64,000 nucleotides of DNA from an uncultured Clostridia bacterium (GTDB lineage: Bacteria > Bacillota > Clostridia > Christensenellales > Borkfalkiaceae): the NCBI GenBank assembly GCA_947624215.1, contig CANQJJ010000004.1, positions 24,187-88,186 of the forward strand, given 5' to 3'. The translations under genes and the position numbers were made by a program. The notes under the pieces were generated by a model. That model searched no databases. It had not been told where the DNA came from and was given only the letters and a program-made list of their open reading frames with translations. This document shows, piece after piece, positions 9,073 to 17,779 of this stretch (its first letter is position 1; each line of letters begins with the position of its first letter).

Positions 9073-10196
9073 AACGCCCCCTCCGCGGCAAGGTGCGCCG
9101 AAGTAAACGCCCATTGCAGGTTGTATCCCCCGCACTCGCCGTCCACGTTGAGGATCTCCCCCGCGAAGAACAGGCCGCTTTGCAGCTTGCTCTCCAAGAG
9201 TTCCGTCGTCTCCGAGAGAGGGATCCCGCCCTTGGTCACCTGCGCCTCGCGGAACCCGCAATTGCCCGTGACTGGGAGCTCATAGTGCTTGATGAGGTGT
9301 GCAAGGGCACCCATGTTCGAAGTGCGGCGCTCGAGAACACGCCCGAGCCCGTTCGGGACGATGCACAGAAGCGGGTCCTTCTTGCCCTCCATGGCGTGCA
9401 GGAGGTCCCCTTCGGAGACGTCCGGCAGGAAGTCGACTACGAGCGTATCCCCCGTGCGCGCATAGGAGGAGGCGCGGAAGACGGCGTCGCCCGAGACCCC
9501 GTTCTCGGTGAAGAGGATGTCGCCGCGCACCGAATAGACGGGCGTTTTCCCGCGCAGGACGGTGAGCCCCCCGTCGATGCGGATGCCCTTCCACCCCCGC
9601 ACGAGGGCGGGATCGCTCTTCAAGCGGACGAGCGCGGGCGAGAGCGGCGTCACCGTGTGGCCGAAGGTCTGCGCGAGGGCATAGGCCGTGCCGTCCGTCC
9701 CGAAGTGTTCCGCGGCCCTTCCTCCCGCGCATAAGATCACCTTATCCGCGGACATGGTACCCCCGTCGTAGGTCAAAAGAAAGTTTTTGCGGTGCGTAAG
9801 TTCTGTCACGCGGGCGCCGAGGAGGACGTTTACCCCCCTTCTTTCCAGCTCGCGGCGGAAGAGATCGGAGACGGCCGAAGCCTGCCGCCCCGCGGGATAC
9901 ACCCGTCCGCGCGCGTCGGGCAAATAGATCCCCCCCATGGAGGAGAGGAAGGCCACCGTGTCCGCCGCACCGAAGCGCGCAAGAGCACGGGCGACGCGTT
10001 CCCCGTCGTCTGAAAAATAGTGCGAGGCGTCCATGTGGACGTTCGTGACGTTCCCCTGCCCGTTGCCGCTCGCCGCGAGTTTGCGCCCGAGCCGCTGTCC
10101 GCGTTCGAGAATAGTCACATCCGCTCCCGCCCGCGCAAGCATGACGGCGCACGCCAATCCGGCCGCACCGCCCCCGATAATGGAAATTTTTTGCAT
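9057..10196 (-). CDS. NAD(P)/FAD-dependent oxidoreductase, BaiN/HI0933 family
   Basis: 379 aa, full length for the family. It starts with the FAD Rossmann motif ISIIGGGAAGLACAVMLARAG, followed by LGRKLAASGNGQGNVTN, a hallmark of HI0933-like flavoproteins. It ends with FFAGEILNVDGECGGYNLQWAFTSAHLAA. Members reduce or dehydrogenate varied substrates (BaiN was proposed in bile-acid metabolism), so the substrate cannot be assigned. The ATG at 10196 is only 6 nt from the -10 box, so the mRNA may be leaderless. An exact copy of the window's recurrent motif GACATGGTACC lies inside it at 9751. Confidence 0.9.
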   Translation of the reverse strand: MQKISIIGGGAAGLACAVMLARAGADVTILERGQRLGRKLAASGNGQGNVTNVHMDASHYFSDDGERVARALARFGAADTVAFLSSMGGIYLPDARGRVYPAGRQASAVSDLFRRELERRGVNVLLGARVTELTHRKNFLLTYDGGTMSADKVILCAGGRAAEHFGTDGTAYALAQTFGHTVTPLSPALVRLKSDPALVRGWKGIRIDGGLTVLRGKTPVYSVRGDILFTENGVSGDAVFRASSYARTGDTLVVDFLPDVSEGDLLHAMEGKKDPLLCIVPNGLGRVLERRTSNMGALAHLIKHYELPVTGNCGFREAQVTKGGIPLSETTELLESKLQSGLFFAGEILNVDGECGGYNLQWAFTSAHLAAEGALCSNS

Positions 10197-10202
10197 ATTT
10201 TT

Positions 10203-10231
10203 ATCTTAACGCAACTAAAAAAATTTGTCAA
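10203..10231 (-). promoter_or_regulatory. Promoter of the BaiN-like gene, predicted leaderless
   Basis: Minus-strand TTGACA, 17 bp, TAAGAT. Only 6 nt separate the -10 box from the ATG at 10196, so transcription should begin at or next to the start codon. It lies back to back with the plus-strand promoter, with 4 bp between the two -35 boxes. Confidence 0.7.
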
Positions 10232-10235
10232 TGGA

Positions 10236-10264
10236 TTGACAGCCCCTCTTTTTTGTGCTATACT
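10236..10264 (+). promoter_or_regulatory. Promoter of the E/P/A-rich DUF1508 gene
   Basis: TTGACA, 17 bp, TATACT. Transcription should start near 10271, followed by an AGAGGA ribosome site and ATG at 10291. Confidence 0.8.
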
Positions 10265-10290
10265 ATAAAAAAACAAAGAGGAAATTCAAT

Positions 10291-11475
10291 ATGTTACAGA
10301 ACTTACTCATTGATATTTTGCAGATGTTCACCGACCAGCCCATCCTCATGGGCGTTCTCGCGGCCATCGCAGTGCTCATCATCGCGCTTCTCATCGTGAT
10401 GATCGTCCTCTCCGTGAAGGCGCACAAGCTGAAGGCCGCCCCTCAGTCTGCGGAAGCGCCCGCAGAGGAGCCCGCCGCAGAACCTGCACCCGCAGAGGAA
10501 GTTGCCGAGCCCGCCGCCGAGGAGCCCGCGGAGGAAGTTCCCGCCGAGCCCGCTCCCGAGGAACCCGCAGAGGAACCTGCAGAAGAACCCGCACCCGTGG
10601 CCGAAGAGCCCGCGGAAGAAGCAGTCGAGGAAGCCGTAGAAGAACCCGCGGAGGAGCCCGCGCCCGCAGAGGAAACTGCCGAGCCCGTGCCCGCGGAAAC
10701 CATAGAAGAGCCCGCCGAAGAGACGGCCGAGGAGCCCGTAGAAGAGCCTGTCCTCGAAGAAGTCCCCGCCGAGCCCGAGGAACCCACCGAGGAAGCGGCC
10801 GAGGAGCCCATGTCCGAGGAGGCCCCCACAGAAGAGCCTGCGGAAGAGGCCGAGGAACCCACCGATGAGGAGCCTGCCGAGGAGGCCGAAGAGTCTACCG
10901 AGGAGGAGCCTGCGGAAGAGCCCACCGAAGAAGAACCCGTCGGGGAAGAGACCGAAGAGCCCGCAGAGGAGACGGCCGAAGAGACGGAGCCCGAACTTAC
11001 CGAAGAAACAAAGGAGGAAAGCGATATGAAGAATCAAAAGGAGCCGAAAAAGGAGACCAAGACCACCTCGCCCTACGTCTTCCGTCCCGGGACCAAGGAG
11101 GAAGAGGGCAAGAACGGCGGGGAGAGCAAGTCTTCCATCGGCGGCAAGTGGGTGATCGCAACGGACGAGAGAGGCCGCTACGACCTGTTCCTCTATGCCT
11201 CCAACGGCGAGATGATGCTCAAGAGCGGCGTGCCCTATTCGACGCTTTCGAGTGCGAAGTCGGGCATCAAGACCTACCGCGACAACATCACCGCGGGCCG
11301 CTATGAGGTCGAGGAGACCAAGAACGGCACGTTCTTTGTGCAGATCATGAACGCGCGCGGGGGCTTGCTTGCCACGAGTGCGGACTACAAGAGCAGAAGC
11401 GCCTGCCAGAGCGCGGCTGAGTCCATCAAGCGCTGGTCGGCGACCACCAACATCGAAGTCAAAGAAGAAGAGTGA
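10291..11475 (+). CDS. Membrane-anchored Glu/Pro/Ala-rich protein with C-terminal DUF1508 (YegP-like) domain
   Basis: 394 aa from the ATG at 10291 (SD AGAGGAAATTCAAT); the track start at 10255 is an upstream GTG. Residues about 16-40 form one transmembrane helix (GVLAAIAVLIIALLIVMIVL). About 190 residues of imperfect EEPAEEPAPAEE repeats follow, highly acidic and probably extended. The C-terminal domain of about 110 residues has two YegP-like halves (GKWVIATDERGRYDLFLYASNGEMML and NGTFFVQIMNARGGLLATSADY). DUF1508 domains are of unclear function. The topology suggests a short outside end, one helix and a cytoplasmic rod carrying the domain, but the orientation is inferred. Confidence 0.85.
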   Translation: MLQNLLIDILQMFTDQPILMGVLAAIAVLIIALLIVMIVLSVKAHKLKAAPQSAEAPAEEPAAEPAPAEEVAEPAAEEPAEEVPAEPAPEEPAEEPAEEPAPVAEEPAEEAVEEAVEEPAEEPAPAEETAEPVPAETIEEPAEETAEEPVEEPVLEEVPAEPEEPTEEAAEEPMSEEAPTEEPAEEAEEPTDEEPAEEAEESTEEEPAEEPTEEEPVGEETEEPAEETAEETEPELTEETKEESDMKNQKEPKKETKTTSPYVFRPGTKEEEGKNGGESKSSIGGKWVIATDERGRYDLFLYASNGEMMLKSGVPYSTLSSAKSGIKTYRDNITAGRYEVEETKNGTFFVQIMNARGGLLATSADYKSRSACQSAAESIKRWSATTNIEVKEEE

Positions 11476-11516
11476 GTCTAAGATACATGCAAATCTGAAA
11501 TGCAAATTTGATATAC

Positions 11517-11546
11517 AAACGGCGCCCGCGCGGGCGCCGTTTTTTG
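11517..11546 (+). terminator. Terminator of the DUF1508 gene
   Basis: Perfect 12-bp arms AAACGGCGCCCG/CGGGCGCCGTTT around CG, continuing into a T run. Confidence 0.9.
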
Positions 11547-12050
11547 TTGTGAGCGCAAAGTAGCCGATAGTTCAATCAAAGCGTCAGCGTCATTCTGCCC
11601 GACCGAGCTTACGACCAAGCCCGTGTGAGCGACCCTTGGCGCCCCTGCGCGCCCCGCACGCGTCATTCTGAGCCAGTGGAGTTTGATTTTGAGCGACTTG
11701 CTCATCCGCGAAGAATCTTGCTACGACCAAGCCCGTGTGAGCGATACCCCCTCCTTGGGGAGGGGGGAAGGGGGTGGGGGCTCTATTGATTGACCTTATA
11801 GAGGTTTTATAAAAAAGCGGAAGAAACAGTTGTATTCCCCACCTCAGTCACGATGTGACAGCTCCTCCCCAAGGAGGAGCTTTTCGTCGGACTGCGTTTG
11901 AGCGCCCCCTTGCCTTCCCTTCCGGGGAAGGTGCCCGTAGGGCGGATGAGGAGGAGAAACCCTTTCGGCGCACAAGGCCAGTGCGCCACTTTCCCTTACA
12001 GGGACAGCAAGAGGCCTATCGCTTACCACCGCGATCATCCAAGCCCGCGC
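11547..12050. repeat. Mosaic intergenic repeat cluster I
   Basis: Contains family C (GCGTCATTCTGCCCGACCGA; GCGAAGAATCTTGCTACGAC), family E (CCCCCTCCTTGGGGAGGGGG), family F (TTCCCCACCTCAGTCACGAT with a GCTCCTCC/GGAGGAGC hairpin) and family A (CTTCCCTTCCGGGGAAGG, GGCGCAC/GTGCGCC). No gene is seen. Short ORFs in the track here are translations of these repeats. Confidence 0.75.
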
Positions 12051-12062
12051 ACAAACGAAATC

Positions 12063-12908
12063 TTAACCCAAATAATTTTTGATCTCGCGGGAATGGGCGA
12101 TCTCGGCATAGACTTTGGCGAGGCAGTCGGTATCCGCCTCCTCGATCCTCCCCTCCCCCACGAGCTGTGAGAGCGTGGGATCCACGGGAATGCGCGCCGC
12201 AGCGGGGACATGGTATGCCTCTCTGAGGTCATCCACCCTGCTCTTCCCGAAAATTTCATATGTCTTTCCGCACCCGGGGCAGGCGAAATAGCTCATGTTC
12301 TCCACGAGCCCCAAGACGGGGATGTGCATCATCTCTGCCATGCCGATGGCCTTCTTCACGATCATCTCCACGAGGTCGTGCGGGGTCGTGACGATGACGA
12401 TGCCCGAGAGCGGGATGCTCTGGAAGACGGTGAGCGGCACGTCGCCCGTTCCCGGGGGCATGTCGATGAAGAGGATGTCGAGCTCGTCCCAGATGACGTC
12501 CGTCCAGAACTGCAACGTCGCCCCCGCGATCAGGGAGCCGCGCCAGACGACGGGGTCGTCTTCACGGTCCAAAAGGGCGTTCATGGAGATGAGCTTGATG
12601 CCGCTCCCGGTCTCGACGGGAAAGATGCCGTCGTCGCTGCCCGTAGCCCGCGCGGTGACGCCGAAGGCCTTGGGGACGGACGGGCCCGTGATGTCCGCAT
12701 CGAGGATGCCGACGCGGAGCCCCTGTGCCCTTGCGCGGACGGCGAGCAGGGAGGTCACGAGGGACTTGCCCACGCCCCCTTTCCCGCTTGCCACGGCGAT
12801 GACGCGCCCCACCTTGGTGCCCTTATGCGGCGCCTTGATGAGGGAAGTTTGGCTCCGCGTGCCGCAATTCGAACTGCAAGTGGAGCAATCGTGTGTGCAA
12901 TCTGCCAT
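12063..12908 (-). CDS. mrp: Mrp/NBP35-family P-loop ATPase, iron-sulfur cluster carrier
   Basis: 281 aa. It binds ATP and transfers [4Fe-4S] clusters to apoproteins in the cytoplasm. The N-terminus carries cysteines 4, 8, 11 and 15 (ADCTHDCSTCSSNCG) as in NBP35-type proteins. The deviant Walker A is ASGKGGVGKSLVTSLLA, followed by DADITGPSVPKAFG, FIDMPPGTGDVPL and the C-terminal cluster site FACPGCGKTY. Stand-alone form without the FSCA/DUF59 domain. Flanked by repeat clusters on both sides, so probably monocistronic. Confidence 0.94.
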   Translation of the reverse strand: MADCTHDCSTCSSNCGTRSQTSLIKAPHKGTKVGRVIAVASGKGGVGKSLVTSLLAVRARAQGLRVGILDADITGPSVPKAFGVTARATGSDDGIFPVETGSGIKLISMNALLDREDDPVVWRGSLIAGATLQFWTDVIWDELDILFIDMPPGTGDVPLTVFQSIPLSGIVIVTTPHDLVEMIVKKAIGMAEMMHIPVLGLVENMSYFACPGCGKTYEIFGKSRVDDLREAYHVPAAARIPVDPTLSQLVGEGRIEEADTDCLAKVYAEIAHSREIKNYLG

Positions 12909-12969
12909 AATATCTCCTTTTCTCTGATTATTTCGGGGTAAGGGCCCGCCGCGTTTCCCGGGGGCCTTC

Positions 12970-13066
12970 GTAAAGCGGAAAAAGCAGTTGTATCCCCCAC
13001 CTCATCCGCCCTGCGGGCACCTTCCCCAAGGGGGAAGGCAAGGCATCGGCCTCGGACATGGTGCCA
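12970..13066. repeat. Repeat cluster II
   Basis: Short copy of families F (AAAGCAGTTGTATCCCCCAC) and A (CATCCGCCCTGCGGGCACC; CTTCCCCAAGGGGGAAG), followed by the recurrent motif variant CGGACATGGTGCC at 13053-13065, directly before the end of the ABC gene. Confidence 0.7.
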
Positions 13067-13068
13067 TC

Positions 13069-14844
13069 CTATTTCCTCATATTGAGTTCATAATACTTGC
13101 CCTTGCGCGCCATGAGCTCCTCGTGAGAGCCCTCCTCGGCGATGCCCTTGTCGGCGATGAAGAGGATGCGGTCGGCCTTGCGGATGGTGGAGAGGCGGTG
13201 GGCGACGATGAAGGCCGTCTTGCCCTCCAAAATGCGGTCGAGTGCCTGCTGGATGAGCAGTTCGGTCTCGGAGTCGATGGAGCTCGTAGCCTCGTCGAGG
13301 ATGACGATCCGCGGGTCTTTGAGCACGATGCGGGCGAAGGAGATGAGCTGTTTTTCCCCTGCCGAGAGCCCCTCGCCGCGCTCGCCGAGCATGGCCCGAT
13401 AGCCGTCTGGGAAGCGCGCCGCCACCCTTCCGCAATAGATGGCCTCGGCCGCCGCGATGCACTCCTCATCGGTGGCCTCCTCGTTGCCGTAGCGGATGTT
13501 GTCCAAAATGCTCCCCTGAAAGATGAACGGCTCCTGCATGAGCACGCCGATCTCCTTTCTGAGGGAATGAAGCGTCGCCTTGCGCACGTCGACGCCATCC
13601 ACCGAGACGCTCCCCGCCTGCACATCATAGAAGCGGGTCAATAGGTTGACGACCGTCGTCTTCCCCGCCCCCGTGGGCCCGACGAGGGCGATCTTCTCCC
13701 CCGGGGCCACATGCAGGGTGAACCCCTCGAGCACGTTGATCCCCTCCTCGTAGGCAAAGGTCACGTTGTCGTAATCCACCCTGCCCTCGATGTCTTTGAG
13801 TGTCACGGCGTCCTCTGCGTCGGTGATGCTCACGGGCGCGTCCACCGTCTCATAGATGCGTTCGAGGTTGGCCGAGACCTGCGAGAGCTGTTGCATGACG
13901 GCGGCAAGTTGCAGAAGCGGCTCGGCGCACAGGTTGACATAGAGCAAAAAGGCGATGACCGTGCCCGCGATCGAGGCGTCCCCTGCGAGCATCAGAGAGA
14001 GCGCCACGGCATACATGGCGAGCACGCCCACGTTCCAGAAAAACTCCGAGACGGGCGAGTTGAGCTCGTTGCGGCGCACGATCTGCATCCACGTCGCCGC
14101 GCTGTCCTCCTGCAAGTCGCGGTAGATGACGCGGTTGTAGGCCGAGCGGTTGTAGTTCTTGATGACCTTCTCGCCCATGATGGACTCGACGATGAAGGCG
14201 TTGCGGTTGGAATTCTTGGCGCGGTGCTTGCGGAAGAGGGCGCGCACCCCCCGCTTGATGAGGTAGATGCACGCGACCATGGGCACGACGGCGGCATAGA
14301 CCACGCCCGTGAGCACGGGGCTGATGACGAGCATGAACACCGTCGCCACAAACAGTTTGAGCATGTCGACGATAAAGTTGAGCAGGTAGTCGGTAAAAAA
14401 GTCGGCGAGCTCGTTGACGTATTCGGTCACGCGGATGGAGATCTTGCCTGCGGGGCGGGTGTCGTAATACTCGAAGGGAAGCTCCTGCAAATGCTCGAAG
14501 ATCTCCCGCCTCAGATCCTTGATGATGCCATGCCCGAGCGTTCCCATGATGAGCCTGTGGAAATAGGGAAGCAGGGCCGTGAGCACCCCGACGACGCCGA
14601 GCGCAATAAGCAATAAAGTGAGTTTCTGCGTCCTTCCCTCGGACATGGGTATCACGTTTGTGACGATCGTGCGGATGATGATGGGCGGCACGAGGGCCAC
14701 GACGGAGGAGCACACAAGCAAGATGAAGGCGAGCAGAAAGAGTTTTTTGTGGGGCAGGATGCGGGCGAAAATGCGCCTTAGATATTTGATGTCGACCTTG
14801 TCGGTCTGCACCACTTCGTCTTGGTAGTAGGTATTGCGCTTCAT
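13069..14844 (-). CDS. ABC exporter half-transporter (permease-ATPase), second of pair
   Basis: 591 aa. The start is the ATG at 14844 (MKRNTYYQDEVVQ), not the track's 15054. Residues about 40-330 form a six-helix exporter domain (KLFLLAFILLVCSSVVALVPPIIIRTIV). The nucleotide-binding domain has Walker A GPTGAGKTT, a Q-loop near LMQEPFIF, signature LSAGEKQ (a variant of LSGGQ), Walker B RIVILDEATSSID and switch His in FIVAHRLST. The start overlaps the stop of the upstream half-transporter by one base (TGATG), so the two are coupled and probably form a heterodimer. The substrate is unknown (multidrug or lipid-like). Confidence 0.93.
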   Translation of the reverse strand: MKRNTYYQDEVVQTDKVDIKYLRRIFARILPHKKLFLLAFILLVCSSVVALVPPIIIRTIVTNVIPMSEGRTQKLTLLLIALGVVGVLTALLPYFHRLIMGTLGHGIIKDLRREIFEHLQELPFEYYDTRPAGKISIRVTEYVNELADFFTDYLLNFIVDMLKLFVATVFMLVISPVLTGVVYAAVVPMVACIYLIKRGVRALFRKHRAKNSNRNAFIVESIMGEKVIKNYNRSAYNRVIYRDLQEDSAATWMQIVRRNELNSPVSEFFWNVGVLAMYAVALSLMLAGDASIAGTVIAFLLYVNLCAEPLLQLAAVMQQLSQVSANLERIYETVDAPVSITDAEDAVTLKDIEGRVDYDNVTFAYEEGINVLEGFTLHVAPGEKIALVGPTGAGKTTVVNLLTRFYDVQAGSVSVDGVDVRKATLHSLRKEIGVLMQEPFIFQGSILDNIRYGNEEATDEECIAAAEAIYCGRVAARFPDGYRAMLGERGEGLSAGEKQLISFARIVLKDPRIVILDEATSSIDSETELLIQQALDRILEGKTAFIVAHRLSTIRKADRILFIADKGIAEEGSHEELMARKGKYYELNMRK

Positions 14845-16664
14845 CAGATCTCCCCCTTTCCGTAGGACGAATCGTCGAGCTGGCCGTCGCTCGTCTGCAA
14901 TTTCCACACGGCGGCGAATGCCCCGCCGAGGGCGATGAGTTCTTCCGCGGTGCCCCGCTCCACGATCTCGCCGTCTCTGAGATAGACGATCTCGTCGCAG
15001 TCCATGACGGAGGAGACGCGGTGGGCCGCGATGAGCAGCGTCTTCTCGGGGCAATTTGCTTTGAGGGAGGCGAGCACGCGCTTCTCGGTGGCCATGTCGA
15101 GGGCGGACGAGGCGTCGTCGAGCACGAGCACGGGAGCGCCCTTGATGATGGCGCGGGCGATGGAGATGCGCTGTTTTTGCCCGCCCGAGAGCCCGACGCC
15201 CCGCTCTCCGATGACGGTGGCATACCCCTCTTCGAGCCGGTCGATGAAGCGGGCGGCCTCGGCGATCTCAGCGGCCCTGGCGACCTCCTCCTCGGTACAG
15301 TCCTCCGGCCGCGCAAAGGCGATGTTGGCGTCCACCGTGTTGGAGAAGAGGAAGACGTCCTGGAAGACGTAGGCATACTCCGCGCGCACGGCCTCGAGGG
15401 GGTAGTCCCTTAAATCGTGCCCGTCGATGGTGACGGCGCCCCCCGTCACGTCGAAGATGCGGGAGAGCGATTTGAGAAGGGCGGACTTCCCGCTCCCCGT
15501 GCCCCCCATGATGCCCACCTTCTTGCCGTAGGGGATGTCGAGGTCGATGCCGCGGAGCACAGTCTTATCCCCCAATGTGAGGCTGACGTTCTCCATGCGG
15601 ATGTGCGGCGCGGGAGTGGCGACGAGGGCAGAGGGCACGTCGGGGACAGCGCTCTCCTCGGTGAGAAACTTTTTGAGCCGCCCGCCCGAGACGAGCTGGT
15701 TCTGCATGCGGAAACACGAGCGCGAGATCTGGGTGATGTGGGCGATGATCTTGGTGACGTATGTCGTGGCCGCCGTGAGGGACCCGAGCAAGAGGTTGCC
15801 CGAGAGCACGAGAAGCACTGCGATGATGACGGTGCCGACGTAACCCACCTGCTGGAAGAAGATGAAGACGGAGTCGTATTTGGCACTCAGGCGCACCTCC
15901 TCGACGGAGAGATCGTAGACGCGGCTGTTGCAGGCGTCGAACTTTTCGAGCTCCTGTGCTTCTGCGGCGAAGGAGCGGACAATGCGCACGGCGCTGATGT
16001 TCTCCTGCACGTCGAGATTGATGGCGGAGTACCCCTCCCGGATGGCGCGGAAGAGCTTGCGCGAGCGGGAGAGATAGCGGATGAGCGCGGCGACGAAGAG
16101 CGGCGTGATGACGACGGGAATGATGAGCAGACGTACGTCGAGCGCGGCGAGCACCCCCACCGAGATGGCGATCATGAGGACGGAATCGAAGAGATTCATG
16201 AAGATGCGCGAATACATCTCCTTGAAGATGATGGTGTCGCGGTTCATGGTGGTGAGGAGCTCCCCCATGTTGTAGCGGGAGACCGTCTCGCCGTCGAGCT
16301 CCAGAAGTTTGGCGTAAGTCTGTTCGCGGAGCGTGCACTCCATCCGCAGCCCGCACCACTGGAAGGTGACGTTTTTGCAGTAGAGAAAGAGGATGCGGGT
16401 GAGAAAGACCCCCGTGAGGATGAGGGCGAGGTTCAAAAAGAGCTGCCAGCTCATGGGCTCGCCGAGGGCGCCCGTGAAGAGAAAGGAGAGAAGCCCCTGC
16501 TCGGGTGCGGCGGGGTCATAGGAAAAGATATGGTCGATGATGGCGGCATCGATGAGCGGGATGGCGATGTCGCACAGAATCGCGATGAGACTGAAAAGTT
16601 TTGCGAGCAGGGAGAGCGGGATATACTTCTTCCAATACCGCAATCCGAACCGAAAGATCTCCAT
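14844..16664 (-). CDS. ABC exporter half-transporter (permease-ATPase), first of pair
   Basis: 606 aa with an N-terminal six-helix membrane domain and a C-terminal ATPase: Walker A GGTGSGKSALLKSL, Q-loop AYVFQDVFLFSNT, signature LSGGQKQRIS, Walker B PVLVLDDASSALD, switch His LLIAAHRVSS. Walker B ends in Asp-Asp instead of Asp-Glu, a non-canonical catalytic residue often seen in one half of heterodimeric exporters; the partner keeps Glu. This supports a heterodimer with the gene that follows. The leader contains a duplicated start context (see findings). Confidence 0.93.
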   Translation of the reverse strand: MEIFRFGLRYWKKYIPLSLLAKLFSLIAILCDIAIPLIDAAIIDHIFSYDPAAPEQGLLSFLFTGALGEPMSWQLFLNLALILTGVFLTRILFLYCKNVTFQWCGLRMECTLREQTYAKLLELDGETVSRYNMGELLTTMNRDTIIFKEMYSRIFMNLFDSVLMIAISVGVLAALDVRLLIIPVVITPLFVAALIRYLSRSRKLFRAIREGYSAINLDVQENISAVRIVRSFAAEAQELEKFDACNSRVYDLSVEEVRLSAKYDSVFIFFQQVGYVGTVIIAVLLVLSGNLLLGSLTAATTYVTKIIAHITQISRSCFRMQNQLVSGGRLKKFLTEESAVPDVPSALVATPAPHIRMENVSLTLGDKTVLRGIDLDIPYGKKVGIMGGTGSGKSALLKSLSRIFDVTGGAVTIDGHDLRDYPLEAVRAEYAYVFQDVFLFSNTVDANIAFARPEDCTEEEVARAAEIAEAARFIDRLEEGYATVIGERGVGLSGGQKQRISIARAIIKGAPVLVLDDASSALDMATEKRVLASLKANCPEKTLLIAAHRVSSVMDCDEIVYLRDGEIVERGTAEELIALGGAFAAVWKLQTSDGQLDDSSYGKGEI

Positions 16665-16708
16665 AGACTTACCTATCAGAATTCCATAGACTTGTCTTTT
16701 AGCATTTT

Positions 16709-16737
16709 ATTGTATCACATCTTTCCCGCGATTACAA
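16709..16737 (-). promoter_or_regulatory. Promoter of the ABC exporter operon
   Basis: Minus-strand TTGTAA, 17 bp, TACAAT with an upstream TG (TGATACAAT). It is about 40 nt before the ATG at 16664. Confidence 0.65.
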
Positions 16738-16799
16738 ATACTTCTCCCAAAGCAATACTATTTTAGATGAAACTATTTAAGATGAACTTTGAGATGAAA

Positions 16800-17382
16800 C
16801 GGTGAAGATGAAACGGTGGCCCCCAAGCCTCATCCGAGTGTGCCCCCTCCATGGGAGGGGGGTAGGGGGGTGGGGTGGCGCCCGAGCCCAACCCGAGCGT
16901 CATTCTGCCCGACCGAGGTTTCTGATTGCGCTACTAAGGTCGACACGAGCGCGTAGCGCGAAGTAGCCGAAAGCTCAATCAAGGCGTCATTCTGAGCCGA
17001 ACAAGAGTGGATTTAAGCGAACTGCTCATCCGCGAAGAATCTTGCTACGACCAAGCCCGTGTGAGCGATAGTCGGACTTCGTTCTTCGGGATCCTTCGGG
17101 GACAGCCGCGCCGGACTGCGTACAGCCGCTTCTGCTCAGGATGACGCGTTTACCACAACGCGGACTCCGTTTAAGCGACCCCTTGCCTTCCCTTTTGGGG
17201 AAGGTGCCCCGTAAGGGGCGGATGAGGAGGAGAAACCCTTTCGGCGCACGAGGGCAGTGCGCCACTTTCCCTTACAGGGACAGCAAGAGGTCTGCGCACA
17301 CCACCCAAGCGCTTTCCTCGCGCCAATCCTCGGACATGGTACCAACCGACGCGGTCTTAGATCTCCCAAGAGGTCCTTTCCC
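16800..17382. repeat. Mosaic intergenic repeat cluster III
   Basis: From left to right: family E (CCCCCTCCATGGGAGGGGGG), C (GCGTCATTCTGCCCGACCGA through GAAGAATCTTGCTACGACCA), B (CGGACTTCGTTCTTCGGGAT) and A (CTTCCCTTTTGGGGAAGG; GGCGCAC/GTGCGCC). It ends in an exact GACATGGTACC at 17333. No gene seen. Confidence 0.75.
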
Positions 17383-17417
17383 AAATAAAAAATGCCGCGG
17401 CGAAAAGCCGAGCGGCA
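17383..17417 (-). terminator. Second terminator downstream of the SRP RNA
   Basis: Minus-strand stem TGCCGC/GCGGCA enclosing GGC/GCC, followed by TTTTTTATTT. The same TTTTTATTTG tail follows the hairpins at 6859 and 34996. Confidence 0.8.
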
Positions 17418-17428
17418 CACATGTGATC

Positions 17429-17701
17429 AAAAAAACTGTGAGGGCTTTTTTTGTTACGGCTCACCGAAGCGGAAACGCGGCAGACAGCTCCGACAAAGCT
17501 TCCTCATGGCACACGCGGGACACCGTTTAGTGCTGCTGTATCCCTACCCTGACACGGTTCGCGGGCACGCGTTGCATGAGACCTTGTTATCAACACCTCT
17601 TACCGTGCGCAGCCTCCCATGGGTCGCACCGAGAAAAGCGTTCGGCTCTGCTATAGCGGATTGCAGATACAGGGCACCGCTAACTCCCCACCTATCACAG
17701 C
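17429..17701 (-). ncRNA. ffs: Signal recognition particle RNA, long (Alu-containing) bacterial form
   Basis: About 271 nt, matching the length of Bacillus scRNA. It carries the SRP hallmarks: GGGGAGTTAGCGGTGCCCTG and CTGCAATCCGCTATAGCAGA near the 5' end, GTTGATAACAAGGTCTCATGC in the middle, and the apical domain GTCAGG-GTAGGGATAC-AGCAGC, where the tetraloop is GGGA. A terminator stem GTGAG/CTCAC with seven T residues closes it. The RNA scaffolds Ffh for co-translational targeting of membrane proteins. It is transcribed from a near-consensus promoter and lies between repeat clusters III and IV. ORFs shown here in the track are spurious. Confidence 0.93.
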
Positions 17702-17707
17702 AGTTAT

Positions 17708-17736
17708 AGTATACCCCATTCCCGCGCATTTGACAA
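17708..17736 (-). promoter_or_regulatory. SRP RNA promoter
   Basis: Minus-strand TTGTCA, 17 bp, TATACT. The start is predicted near 17701. Confidence 0.85.
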
Positions 17737-17779
17737 GCGTTTTCGTTGCCCGTTTTGGAAATTTTGCTGATTGGCGCAT

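Noticed and set aside
14845-15054. N-terminal extension of the second ABC half-transporter
   Set aside because: It is an out-of-frame translation of the upstream ATPase domain. The ATG at 14844 overlaps the upstream stop by one base as expected for a coupled pair.
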